Source: Paraburkholderia sp. BL23I1N1
Lineage (GTDB): Bacteria > Pseudomonadota > Gammaproteobacteria > Burkholderiales > Burkholderiaceae
Direction of reading: 5' to 3'
Length of the DNA: 64,000 nt
Assembly (NCBI RefSeq): GCF_003610295.1
Contig: NZ_RAPV01000001.1
Span: 2,232,001-2,296,000 of the forward strand
Made by a program: the position numbers and the translations under genes. Below are positions 51,207 through 60,983 of this stretch, piece after piece (within the stretch, counting starts at the first letter, position 1; every line of letters begins with the position of its first letter). The notes beneath the pieces were generated by a model that was not told the origin of the DNA, did no database searches, and worked only from the letters and a program-made list of their open reading frames with translations.

Positions 51207-52298
51207 TCAGGCCGCGGCGGCGCTCCGCGACGCGCGTAGCTTGCCCGGCGTCACGCCATAAGCCTCACGGAACACGCGGATGAAATGTGCGGAGTCCGCG
51301 AAGCCGCACTCGTACGCAATGTCAGTAATCTTGCGTGCCGTGTTGACGAGCATCCAGCGCGCGTAGCGCAGGCGCATGCGCCGATAGAACTCGTTCGGCG
51401 ATGTGTCCATCTCCGCCGTGAACGCGCGTTCGAGATTGCGCACGCTGGTGCCGATCATCTTCGCGATGACGGCAATGTTCAGCGGTGCTTCGAGGTTCTC
51501 TTCCATCAGCAGCACCGCGTGACGCACCGTGGCATCGTCGACGGAAAGGTAGCCGAGCGCCGCGCGCCGCTCGACAAACGAGGAGCCGCCCTGACGGCTC
51601 ACTGTCATCTGATGAATCACCTTCGACGCGCGATCCGGCCCGCAATGCAGGCTGATCAGGCGCGCGGCCAGTTCGACCACGGAAATCCCGCCCGCACAGG
51701 TGATGCGGTCGCCGTCAATCAGATAGTCGGCGTGCGTGATGACACGCAAGGCCGGAAACATGCGCCGGTAGTCGTCGAGATGGAAGCTGTGCACGCAGGC
51801 GACGCGATCTTCGAGCAGGCCCGCACGCGCCAGCACGAAGCTGCCGGTGCACATGCCGACTAGCGGAATGCCCGCGTGGACGGCCTGTTTCAAATAGTCC
51901 CAGTAGCGACGGTCGACGTGATCGAGATGCGGCAGCAGGCCGCCTATCACGACCAGATAGTCGAATTGCGCGACGTCTGGAAACGCGGACTGCACCTGCA
52001 CCGGAATACCGCAGCTCGCCTCGACCGATTCGCCTTGCACGCCGACGATCGTCCACAGGCAGCGCAACTGCCGGCTCTGGTCGCCGCGATCCGCGGCATG
52101 GCGCAGCGCATCGCACAGGCCGGCGAGCGACAGCATGGGAAAGCGCGGCCATAAGAGGATGCCAACGCTCAATTCCGCTTCGGAGCGGCTTTCGCGTTTC
52201 TGGAGCGTACGCGGTAACGCGTCCAACTGCTCGACCAGTTCGTGAGCCGCCTGCGCATGGGGCTGGGAAACGTTAGGAGGATGGGCAGCAGTCGGCAT
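51207..52298 (-). CDS. GlxA-type AraC-family transcriptional regulator
   Basis: The 363-aa protein joins an N-terminal DJ-1/PfpI-like (GATase1-like) domain (VGILLWPRFPMLSLAGLCDALR..., GMCTGSFVLARAGLL) to a C-terminal AraC double helix-turn-helix (MIGTSVRNLERAFTAEMDTSPNEFYRRMRLRYARWML, ITDIAYECGFADSAHFIRVFREAYGVTPG). This is the architecture of GlxA/ArgR/CdhR regulators of amino acid and betaine catabolism. Position suggests control of the dehydrogenase-asparaginase-cyclodeaminase genes. ATG 52298 precedes a Pro/Ala/His-rich tail. Confidence 0.9.
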   Translation of the reverse strand: MPTAAHPPNVSQPHAQAAHELVEQLDALPRTLQKRESRSEAELSVGILLWPRFPMLSLAGLCDALRHAADRGDQSRQLRCLWTIVGVQGESVEASCGIPVQVQSAFPDVAQFDYLVVIGGLLPHLDHVDRRYWDYLKQAVHAGIPLVGMCTGSFVLARAGLLEDRVACVHSFHLDDYRRMFPALRVITHADYLIDGDRITCAGGISVVELAARLISLHCGPDRASKVIHQMTVSRQGGSSFVERRAALGYLSVDDATVRHAVLLMEENLEAPLNIAVIAKMIGTSVRNLERAFTAEMDTSPNEFYRRMRLRYARWMLVNTARKITDIAYECGFADSAHFIRVFREAYGVTPGKLRASRSAAAA

Positions 52299-52588
52299 GC
52301 GCGAACTCGTGGGCGGTTCGTTCTGATTATACGGTGACGGGTTGCGAATCGGTGTGGCTGGCGCTTGCCGCAATTCTTCTATTTTCCGGCAGATCGATTC
52401 AATCCCGCGGCATTCTGGCTGCATAAATTTGTAACCGCTAACGAACGACGCCGCGCCCCGAGGTGCGGCACGCTCCAGCGAAGGCAGGCATACCGGCCGC
52501 ATTGAGCCGCGTGCGGCTTGTGCGTCCGGTCGACGGACGGCGCTGGCCGCTCGTCCCGGCCAACCACAACTACTTTTTCGGGTGAAGC

Positions 52589-53744
52589 ATGAGCAAAAGC
52601 ATAGTCTTGGGTCGCGGCATGGCGACTGTCGGCATTCTGGGAACGTTGGTGGCCGCTGCAATGGGCGTTGCCCGTGCCGACGAGATGGTGAAGATCGGCG
52701 AAGCCGCGCCCGTGACCGGACCGGCTTCGTACCTAGGCAAGGACACCGAAAACGGCGCGCGCCTCGCGATCGAGGAAATCAACCAGAGCGGCCTCGTGAT
52801 TGGCGGACGCAAGGTGACGCTGGTGTTCGACGCACAGGACGATGCCGGCGACCCGCGTCAGGCGACCCAGGTTGCCCAGAAACTGGCGGACGACAAGGTT
52901 GTCGCGGTGGTCGGGCACATGCAGTCGGGCTCGACCATTCCCGCTTCAAAGATCTACAACGATGCGGGTATCGTGCAGGTCTCGCCATCCGCGACGAATC
53001 CGGCGTACACCCTGCAGGGATTCAAGACTGCGTATCGTGTCGTCGCGACGGACGCTCAGCAAGGTCCGACGCTTGCCGACTACGCGGCAAAAACGCTGAA
53101 GGTCAAAACGGTTGCGATCGTCGACGACTCGACCGCCTACGGTCAGGGACTTGCCGTCGAATTCGAGAAGCAGGCGAAGGCGGACGGCATCACGGTGTTG
53201 TCACATGACGCGAGCACCGACAAGGCGGTCGATTTCCGCGCGATTCTCACGAAAATCAAAGGCGAAAAGCCCGACGCGATCATGTACGGTGGACTTGACG
53301 GCACGGGCGGCCCGTTCGCGAAGCAGGCGAAGCAACTCGGCATTACGGTGAAAGTACTGGCCGGTGACGGCTTATGTGCCGACGATCTCGCGAAACTTGC
53401 CGGCGACGCGTCCGATAACGTGATCTGCTCGATTGCCGGCGCGCCGCTGCTGAAAAATGGCCGAAGGACCAGCTTTTGTCGAACGTTACAAGAAGCGTTT
53501 TGGCTATGCACCGGTCTTGAACTCACCGTTCGCATACGACGCGGTGGGCGTTATCGTCGCTGCGATGAAGCGCGCGCAATCGACCGACTCCGCGAAGATT
53601 CTCGCCGCGATGCCGGCCACCGAATACCACGGTGTGCTCGGTGAAACCCAGTTCGATTCGAAAGGTGATCTGCGGCACGGCGTAATTTCGCTGTACAAAT
53701 ATGTTGGGGGCCGACAGACGTTACTGGGCGTCGTGGAGAAGTAA
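52589..53744 (+). pseudogene. LivK-type ABC substrate-binding protein with a frameshift
   Basis: From ATG 52589 it encodes a signal peptide (about 1-31) and a type I binding fold (VKIGEAAPVTGPASYLGKDTENGARLA, VVGHMQSGSTIPAS, VQVSPSATNPAY) up to IAGAPLLK. At a run of five A (53453-53457) the frame is lost; the remaining 95 residues (MAEGPAFVERYKKRFGYAPVLNSPFAYDA... to the stop at 53744) continue one frame over. Four A would restore it. Either an A-run slippage mutation or a sequencing error. No permease genes follow. Confidence 0.85.
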
Positions 53745-53994
53745 TCGCGTTTTAGCAGTCTTTTTGTTTCCTTATAAACCCGCTTCCAGACTTTTCGTTC
53801 CTGCAGCGGCACAGGCGCTTGTTCATGTGCCGCTTTTTTACGACACCACGATTTCGGTTCACGCTTTGCAGTTACTCGCGACGCTTTAATACGCGTTCCC
53901 ATCTGACCTTCACTGGAACGAAGGTTCACCTCAAATGGACTCCGCAACCGCGGAGACGCTCTTGGGCGGCGAGCGGCAAATGTTGGCTATAGCT

Positions 53995-54569
53995 AGAGTG
54001 CTTTCCTCAAGGCAATTCAATCGACACCGTTTAACGTCACCAAAGCATACGTCGAACTGGAAGCGGACAGCAAGGCGCACGTCAAGATGATTCTACGTGT
54101 TGACGACCACGTCGCCCGCGTGTTCTTCACGCGAAACGTAGTAATTGTTGAAGGAGACACGGAAGAAGTTGTTATCAAGGAGACACTCAAGCGTCTACCG
54201 AAAGAGCGGTATCTGAAAGTCGTATCAGACTTCGAGATTATCAAGGCTCGAGGCAAAGCATCCATCATTGGTTTGATCAAGTACTTGATCGCCATGGATA
54301 TCGCGCCAATCGTCGTTCACGATCGGGATGCAGGAGTAGCGGGTGCGGAAGTTTTTAACCAGCCAATCGTCGACGCGCTAGGCGGAGCCGGCAAGGTCGT
54401 GCAGATGCATGAAAACATCGAAGACGAGATTGGATATGCCGCTCCGAACGCCGAGAAGCCGTTTCGGGCATACCAGGAGACCCTGAAATGGGGGGATGAC
54501 TGGGCAGGCGTTCCAGCAAACTGGAAAAAGAAAATGCACGAGATTTTTGGAGATAACATCCCAAGCTAG
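53995..54569 (+). pseudogene. OLD-family nuclease, C-terminal TOPRIM remnant
   Basis: The frame, open from 53995 with an ATG at 54087, encodes AFLKAIQSTPFNVTKAYVEL... then the TOPRIM motifs VVIVEGDTEEVVI (Glu) and PIVVHDRDAG (D-x-D). OLD endonucleases combine an N-terminal ABC-type ATPase with this TOPRIM domain and act in phage defence. The ATPase part is absent, and a stop precedes the frame, so this is a 5'-truncated copy. A stand-alone TOPRIM protein from 54087 (160 aa) cannot be excluded. Confidence 0.75.
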
Positions 54570-55800
54570 CTACGGAGTGCTCGGGGCCATCGCCAGGCAC
54601 GCCCGGGGGCTCCTGCTGGGCGCGGGACGAGTTCTAGTCCGCACCCAGCACCCAGCGCGAGTGTGTCGGCGCACTGTCACTATGTCCGGAATTGCCACCA
54701 TGTTTCCACCGCTGCACGAGCGGGCCGGCGGAAGGTGCGCTGAGTATTGAATTTTAGAGTGTATTTCTTGCTATTCAATCTGCATTCCTAAATTTTACAT
54801 AAGCAAAGTTGTCAACGAGATGCTTACAGAAAAAGGGGCGACTCGGCTCGCTTTCCAGCGACCGGCAAACGGCCGCGCCTTGGAGACCATTGCCCTTCAA
54901 CTTCGGAAAGGTGGCTTTTGTGTTGACGCACGGAGGTGCGTCGTGATGGGAAGGACATGCAATGGAGTGGACCTGTGGTGTTTTGCGGTCGCTGATAAAA
55001 TGGCCCCCGAAGATACACTACACAGAGAGTCGGCCGCCATGGAATACCGCGTCAGTTACGAACACAACCTCGATGTCGATGCGGCCTTCAAATGACGCTT
55101 ACGGCGGAGGTGCGGCAATCTTGTTCAATTGCTCACCAACGCAGGGAAAAGTGTTCGTCTTAAGGTCAAGGCTGTTTATTTGGCGGCCAATTGTGTTCAA
55201 AGGTTGGCGACCGCAGGGCAAAGATGGTTAAACGCTGACGAAACCCCCGTTCAGGACGACGGTGTGTTCATAGTTGCCCGACAACGGTGATCGTATTTGC
55301 CGAGGGCGGCCACGGGAGACTTAACGTAATTCCTTAGAAATGCCACACGACCATCTGCGCGTGCTTTTTTTCACGTAAACCGTTTAGAAACGACGGTGAC
55401 GGCATTTCTAAACGATTTCTGTCGAGTTTTTATAACAGTTTCTGTGAATGCACTGCGGTTCAGGGGAGCAAATCTGTGAAAATTGAAGGAAAACGACCCC
55501 GCATTCATAATTTTGCTGCGAAGCACTAAAAGCCGAAAACGGGCTTTTCTGCCATTTCCACCCGGGTTTCTGTATAGCTGCGAAGCACTCTCTGTCGGGG
55601 AAACGACGAACCACCTAAAGTTGCTATGAAACGACCTCGGCGCGTTTTTTCCACCCAAAGCGCGATTTATTTGTCGCAAAGTGCCGATGCGTTAATTTCA
55701 GAACGCATTAAGTGGATTTCGCGAGAATTTCATCGCAACTTTACGTTGATCCTCTAAAAGGCAAAACCTGCAACACCTCTTTAGGTACCTCTGATGTTGC
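54570..55800. other. 1.2-kb gene-poor, AT-richer stretch
   Basis: No gene here is convincing; open frames (e.g. 54820-55095 plus, 55371-55679 minus) lack family character and ribosome-binding sites. Seen structures are cgtttagaaa/tttctaaacg (55381-55414), a terminator-like aaaagcc/ggctttt (55528-55548) and a repeated tgcgaagcact (55517 and 55578). It ends at the start of the duplicated 520-bp block. Confidence 0.4.
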
Positions 55801-56321
55801 TTCTTGGCACCTATGGTGTGGTGTTGCGTTGGTTTGGTTTTTCAGGTTTTGTTATATTTCAACGGGTAAGGCGGCCGAGTTATCCACAGGATATCCACTT
55901 TTTCAGGTGCTTCCTGTTGCGTGACCGTAAAGCGGCATTTGTTGCGTCAATATTCATACGAAGACGCAACAGGATGAGGTCTGGCAACGTGATGTTGCCA
56001 GACTCAGTGTTGCGCTCCTGCCGACGCCTGATACATCTTCGACTTCACACCCAGTTCCCACAGCATGTCGATGTTCCTGAGATACGTAGCGACGTTCTGG
56101 GCCGAACTGTGGATGATCGAGTGTTCGTGGCCGTCGGCGCTGTCGACTTTCGCCGACCACGGGTCTTCCAAGCACTGGCAGACGTCGTTGATATCGTCGC
56201 GATACTGCTTCAGGGTTTCCTGGTCCCAACTCCGCACGACATCGGGCGCCAGGAGCACCGAGAGCGTGCCTTTCCGCTCGCCGATATACCGTACCGGCGT
56301 GAGTAGGCCACTGATGTAGAG
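55801..56321. repeat. Direct repeat, copy 2 (distal end of the recombinase-trio element)
   Basis: Nearly identical to 40230-40750. In this copy the repeat continues without interruption into the intact gene 56004-56525. Both copies begin at ttcttggcacct, so this point is a candidate outer end of the mobile element. A TTATCCACA box is at 55880-55888. Confidence 0.9.
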
Positions 56322-56525
56322 CACCATAATCGCGTCGATCACGCGATCGTCATGATCCTCATCCCAGATGATGGCGAAGTCGAGGAACGCGCAACGATCG
56401 AGCCGGTTCATAAACTCGTCGTGCCAGACCGGTGCTCGCAGGACGGAGTAGTGAGTTCCCCTGCCTAGATTGCCCACGGGGCGTGTTTCATCGTGCAGGG
56501 TCTGGAAGAAGGGGCAATAGGACAT
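56004..56525 (-). CDS. Hypothetical protein of the recombinase-trio element
   Basis: The 173-aa protein from ATG 56525 (AAAGGAG before it) begins MSYCPFFQTLHDETRPVGNLGRGTHYSVLRAPVWHD. It contains many acidic residues and no signal or membrane segment. No family recognised. It is the last gene in the recombinase direction and is truncated in the copy at 40.4 kb. A hairpin (gtctggcaac/gttgccagac) follows the stop. Confidence 0.7.
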   Translation of the reverse strand: MSYCPFFQTLHDETRPVGNLGRGTHYSVLRAPVWHDEFMNRLDRCAFLDFAIIWDEDHDDRVIDAIMVLYISGLLTPVRYIGERKGTLSVLLAPDVVRSWDQETLKQYRDDINDVCQCLEDPWSAKVDSADGHEHSIIHSSAQNVATYLRNIDMLWELGVKSKMYQASAGAQH

Positions 56526-56623
56526 GTGATACTCCTTTCGGGAGAGAGGCGGCTTCCACCGCAGGACCGCAGCCATTTCGTGACTGCGGGGATCATGCAA
56601 ACATTGTCACACCAATCAGACGG

Positions 56624-57124
56624 TCATCGATGCTTTGTTTCTCGCCGGCGCTTCGGACTCTCCGCCGGGATTGGAGAGACTGCCGCTTCAGGTATTGCGC
56701 CAAGCTCCGCAAGTTTGTCCCGTGCGTCGCGATACTGTTCATAGAACCTGGCCCACTTGCTGAAGCCGCCGAGTTCGCCGACGGCGCGCAGCATCGCAAG
56801 ATGGGACGCGGTCAGTAGTTGCACAGTGGCTTCGAGTTCCGCAATCCTGATGTCCTTGTCGGCAAGCGACGCCGCGGTATCGGCGCCGGAGCGTTTCGCA
56901 ACGCGGCCTCGCCAGCGCCGGTATTCGGCTTGCCGCTGCTGATATCCAGCGAGCAGCTTGCTCCGGGACTCGCTACGGGTGATCGACGACGCCGCGTTGA
57001 TGGACGGGTGTAGCCGCGCGACAGCGCGAGCCGTGATGTCTTCATCATCGGCCAGCAGCGTTTCGAGAATCTCGCGCATCTGGTTGTCGTCGCTGGACGA
57101 CGTGGTCTCGTTAGGTTCAGTCAT
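56624..57124 (-). CDS. Small coiled-coil protein of the recombinase-trio element (TnpC-like)
   Basis: The 166-aa protein from ATG 57124 (GGAG six bases before) is acidic at the start, then basic and helical (RSKLLAGYQQRQAEYRRWRGRVAKR, LADKDIRIAELEATVQLLTASHLAMLRAVGELGG). Size, coiled coil and place after the recombinases recall TnpC of Tn554. It overlaps the large recombinase stop by 8 nt. Confidence 0.7.
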   Translation of the reverse strand: MTEPNETTSSSDDNQMREILETLLADDEDITARAVARLHPSINAASSITRSESRSKLLAGYQQRQAEYRRWRGRVAKRSGADTAASLADKDIRIAELEATVQLLTASHLAMLRAVGELGGFSKWARFYEQYRDARDKLAELGAIPEAAVSPIPAESPKRRRETKHR

Positions 57125-59441
57125 CAAGTACTCCACGTTCCGGGGGCAGTGACAGGTCTACGCCGTCAGGGAAGGGCCGTTCGCCCGCTGGTGTGGCAAG
57201 CAGCTTCTGTACGCCGGTCAGCCGCTTCTCTGCGTGGTCAAGCTGGTTTTGCCAGCCGATGCTGGTCGATGGTCTGGCCTGGATCGACTCAAGGGCAAGC
57301 TTGAACTTGCCCTCAAGCCTGATCAGGTTCTGTCGGTTCTCCGGCAGATCGGTGGCCGACAGATGGCGGCAGTCTGCGAAGCACTCGAGATGTTTGTGGC
57401 AGGGATCGACCGTAAATGAATTCAGGCAATGCCCATACGGTGTTGCATGGAAACCGTCCGCTTCGGCACGAAGGTACTCATACGCGGCAGTGTCGCCCTC
57501 TGTTGCCTGGATGCGCAGGAACGCGTCCACGATCGGGCCATTGGCCTTGCCGCCCTTGATGAGCCTGGCAACCGTACTGGCTTTTTCACCAAGCATGATC
57601 TCGATGTCCTGCGGGATCTCGATCTGGTCCAGATCTTCTGCGAGGCTGCGATGATCGTACTCGTAACTCTGTGCGACGCTGCGTCGGTTGAACCGCTTCG
57701 AGATGATGGTGTCAGCGACGCCCAGCCGGAACAGCTCGGTGTTTTGCAGATGACGCAGCATGTGCGATTCGATCTTCAATGCACGGTCTTCGTCGGTCTG
57801 TCCGTATTTTTCGAACAGCGACGGCAGGTCCTTGGAGTCACCGAGTGCCTGTCCAATGAACGTCGGATCAGGACGGTTAACCGACATGTAGCGGGTCACG
57901 TCGCACAAACCGTCGTTGCGCTCTTCGACAAGCGAGCGCTTGGGCTGCACGAACAGAAACTCCCACGGCTGAACGACACCGACCGCAAGCGGCAATGGTG
58001 TGGTGTCCGACACCTTCGTTGGCGTTTTGAGCCGGATATGCTCTTCGAGTTCTCCAACGTGCAGATGCGTCGCGTGCCATTCCATACGTTCAACAAGGCT
58101 AACGGGAGAGCCGTTCCCATGGCGGAAGCGCATGCCAGTCTTGCCCTCGCGCATCGCTTTTACCAGACGGTTTCCGAACTGATAGACGGCCATGTTCAGT
58201 GTAAGGTCACCGCTGCGGCGTCGTTCCATCTGATAGCCGTACAGCTCAACGAGTACCGCCGGATCGAAGTCGTCACGGTAGCGCTCGATGAATGGTTCCT
58301 GCTCAATATCCAGCCAGAACGGGTTACCCATCAACCGCGTATAGATTTCGATGATGGGCACGAGGCTGTCGGCCGGGTACCACGGAAGCAGACGCCCCGT
58401 TTCGCATTGCAGCTTCAGCGTCGCGCGTAGCGGAGCTGTGAGCTTCGCGACATGGTCGAGCGTCTCTGTCAGCAGGACCCGGAACATGTCGGGAACAGGC
58501 TGCGTGTTTTCACGAAGGAAGCGGCTGTCCGACTCGTCGTCCTGTTGCTTTTCCGCGAAGTGCCGGGCCATCAGCGACGTTGAGATGCCACCGGCTTCGC
58601 CGGCAGGCCGCCCCTTTGAGTCCAGATACGTCCGCTCGCGCTTCCAGTCGACCGGCAACAGGGCAGCTTCGCCCGCACGCATGCCAGTCACGATCATTGT
58701 GCGCACGGCGGCGAACCGCAGATCGTCCATGACCGTCCGCGGCTTCTCGGTCATCACGATCCGGGTCAGTTCCCAGAACGCCCGGCGTTCGGGTAGCCGC
58801 GCCTCGCTTTTGCGTGCCTCCAGGCCGGCGCGCAACTCGTCTTGCGACCAGGTATGTTTCGCCTTGATCGCGCTTTTCGTACGCATGCGCGTACTGTCTA
58901 GCGACGGATACAACTGCCCCACATCGCAGAGGTGTTGGGCATCAAGAATCACCTTGACGATACCGATGACCAGATCGCCAAGTTTGCCGCTGGCCTGTAT
59001 CGCTGCTCCAATGCGAATCGCGATGCGGAGATCATCAACGGTTAGCTGCCAGGGATCCTTTTCCACGCATGTTGCAACCACCCGGAGCGGTCGCGCGATG
59101 TGTTGCATGACATGTCCGGTGGTGTTCCGTTTGAACAGTAACTGTTCGGTAACGGATGCCTTGATCAGATCCTGCCAGGCCGGCGAGAGGGGTCGCCGGG
59201 GCAGTGGCGCCAGGCTCTGCTCAGCGCGCTCCGCATTGATGATCGCGAGCGCCTTCGCATCAGGTCCAAGATCTCGCAGGTAATGGGTCGGCGGCGGTAC
59301 GTCGCCGGCAATGACAGTAAGGTTCCAGCCGACGCCGTCGCATGCGGCACCTGTTTCGTCGAGAGGCATGTCCCACGACAGCCGTTTCTCATGAGCCAGC
59401 ATTTTGCCCAGTTCAATGAACGCAGAGTAGTGTGGATTCAT
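57117..59441 (-). CDS. Large tyrosine recombinase, third of trio
   Basis: The 774-aa protein has the catalytic domain marks R255 (VTGMRAGEAAL), H560-x-x-R563 (HMLRH) and a Tyr in VAQSYEYDH. It is unusually long, with about 200 residues before the catalytic core and about 170 after, including a Cys/His group (PCHKHLECFADCRHL) that may bind zinc. ATG overlaps the previous stop (ATGA). Trio recombinases (RIT, Tn554 TnpB-type) include such long members. Confidence 0.85.
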   Translation of the reverse strand: MNPHYSAFIELGKMLAHEKRLSWDMPLDETGAACDGVGWNLTVIAGDVPPPTHYLRDLGPDAKALAIINAERAEQSLAPLPRRPLSPAWQDLIKASVTEQLLFKRNTTGHVMQHIARPLRVVATCVEKDPWQLTVDDLRIAIRIGAAIQASGKLGDLVIGIVKVILDAQHLCDVGQLYPSLDSTRMRTKSAIKAKHTWSQDELRAGLEARKSEARLPERRAFWELTRIVMTEKPRTVMDDLRFAAVRTMIVTGMRAGEAALLPVDWKRERTYLDSKGRPAGEAGGISTSLMARHFAEKQQDDESDSRFLRENTQPVPDMFRVLLTETLDHVAKLTAPLRATLKLQCETGRLLPWYPADSLVPIIEIYTRLMGNPFWLDIEQEPFIERYRDDFDPAVLVELYGYQMERRRSGDLTLNMAVYQFGNRLVKAMREGKTGMRFRHGNGSPVSLVERMEWHATHLHVGELEEHIRLKTPTKVSDTTPLPLAVGVVQPWEFLFVQPKRSLVEERNDGLCDVTRYMSVNRPDPTFIGQALGDSKDLPSLFEKYGQTDEDRALKIESHMLRHLQNTELFRLGVADTIISKRFNRRSVAQSYEYDHRSLAEDLDQIEIPQDIEIMLGEKASTVARLIKGGKANGPIVDAFLRIQATEGDTAAYEYLRAEADGFHATPYGHCLNSFTVDPCHKHLECFADCRHLSATDLPENRQNLIRLEGKFKLALESIQARPSTSIGWQNQLDHAEKRLTGVQKLLATPAGERPFPDGVDLSLPPERGVLDD

Positions 59442-60982
59442 CGGTTGTCGGCTTCCAGTTCTTCGATGACTGTCTGTATCTCGGCGATCGTGCGTTGCAG
59501 TTGCAGGTAGGCCGGCGACCTGGTGTCGCCGCGGGAACTCTGGTCGAAGAAGATCACCACTTCACGCATCTCGGCCAGCACGCGCTCATGCATCGCCTTG
59601 TCGTGCAGGGGCATGAATTTCCTGCATCCATAGCACGATGTGACCGGGTTGTAGGGACAGGCGGGCTGGCCCGATTTGCAGCCCCCGATACCGGCAATCG
59701 GAATGCCGTGAGGTACACCGGCAATCTGCTGCTCACCTTTAAGAAGGGTGAGCTCTTCCGGGGAGATGAACCGGTCGTGTGCAATTTTTGCCACGCGTCG
59801 GTATATGTCCGACGCGCCGAGAGCAAGGTTGACGCGCTCCGCGTGGGTGGCCGATGTCTCGTAATACACGAGTCCTGTTTGCACGTTCGAATGCCCCATA
59901 AACTCGGCGAGTTCTTCGTGGCTTGCGCCGGCGTCGACGAGTCTCTGGGCCGCCGTGTGGCGCAGGTCTGTCGCCGTACCGAGGTCTTCGGAGTCGATCA
60001 GCTTTCTGACGAGCGCGGCAATGCGGGTTCCGGCTTCGTAGTTCGATTCGACAGCAAAGAAATGCCCAGCACCAGCGAGACCTTCAGCCGTTCGCCGGGC
60101 CTTTACCGCAACGAAGATCGGAGCCCACTCGCGCTTGACCCGACGCGTAAGCGGCTTTCTCTTCGAGTTGCTTTTCTGTTTGGCCATATGGAAGGTTAAA
60201 TGCACCGTCGGCGGTCCATCCGGTGCATCCTGCCAGATACGTACATTTCGCATGCTCAGCATCGCAATCTGGATCGGGCGCATGGCGAACTGGTAGGCGC
60301 ACAGCAACATCCCTGCGTCGCAAATAACTCCGTACGACGGGACCGTGGTCGACTCAAGCGCCACAACCATTTCATCCAGATAGCGAACAATTGCTGCCTC
60401 TTCGTCCGCGCTCAGGAAGACATCACCGGAGCGGACGCCCGCGTAAGCATCCCGGGCAGGCAAGGGAAGGGTAGTAGCGATGTAGGTATCGTAGGTATCG
60501 GCCCAGCCTCGCAATCGGTGGCGACATAGGAGTCGCAGCAGCGCTTTCACGAGGATATACGCCGAAAGAGGCATCTCGCGCACACGCAGTCTGGCCCAGA
60601 CGGCCGCAATCCCGACGGGACCAGCACGAGCGATTTCAATGATATCGGCGGGCGATAAATGTGGAGCGGCGATCAGGTAGTTTGCCGCAGTCGTAACGCT
60701 GAGATCTTCGCCGAGCAGGAACAGGAAGACGTGTTTCAACAGCAGGGCGTGATTGGCCACAAACCCCGTGAAGTCGACCCTTATCGTCCGGCCGTTGATT
60801 GCCAGTTTAAAGGCCACTTGGCCGGCAGGATCCCGGATCGAGTGCAGCACATCATCGAAGTCGTCGTAATAGCGGATGACCGGCGGCAGCATCGGTAGTG
60901 CCGCTACAACCTGATCAATGACATCATCGGCGGGAACATGCACCGGAAACAGGTCCGACTGGACTCGTGGTTTGCCGCCCAT
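59438..60982 (-). CDS. Tyrosine recombinase, second of trio
   Basis: The 514-aa protein from ATG 60982 has the C-terminal catalytic core with DLRHTAAQRLVDAGASHEELAEFMGHSNVQTGLVYYETS, giving R-H-x-x and the nucleophilic Tyr. A C-terminal Cys cluster (CKSGQPACPYNPVTSCYGCRKF) could bind zinc, as in Tn554 TnpB-like proteins. AGGGGG lies before the ATG, and the first recombinase stop is one base upstream. Confidence 0.88.
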   Translation of the reverse strand: MGGKPRVQSDLFPVHVPADDVIDQVVAALPMLPPVIRYYDDFDDVLHSIRDPAGQVAFKLAINGRTIRVDFTGFVANHALLLKHVFLFLLGEDLSVTTAANYLIAAPHLSPADIIEIARAGPVGIAAVWARLRVREMPLSAYILVKALLRLLCRHRLRGWADTYDTYIATTLPLPARDAYAGVRSGDVFLSADEEAAIVRYLDEMVVALESTTVPSYGVICDAGMLLCAYQFAMRPIQIAMLSMRNVRIWQDAPDGPPTVHLTFHMAKQKSNSKRKPLTRRVKREWAPIFVAVKARRTAEGLAGAGHFFAVESNYEAGTRIAALVRKLIDSEDLGTATDLRHTAAQRLVDAGASHEELAEFMGHSNVQTGLVYYETSATHAERVNLALGASDIYRRVAKIAHDRFISPEELTLLKGEQQIAGVPHGIPIAGIGGCKSGQPACPYNPVTSCYGCRKFMPLHDKAMHERVLAEMREVVIFFDQSSRGDTRSPAYLQLQRTIAEIQTVIEELEADNR

Positions 60983-60983
60983 A

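Noticed and set aside
54820..55095. 91-codon plus-strand frame in the gene-poor stretch
   Set aside because: No recognisable motif or ribosome-binding site; composition unlike neighbours.
55517..55590. tgcgaagcact repeat as a CRISPR-like array
   Set aside because: Only two 11-bp copies with no regular spacers.
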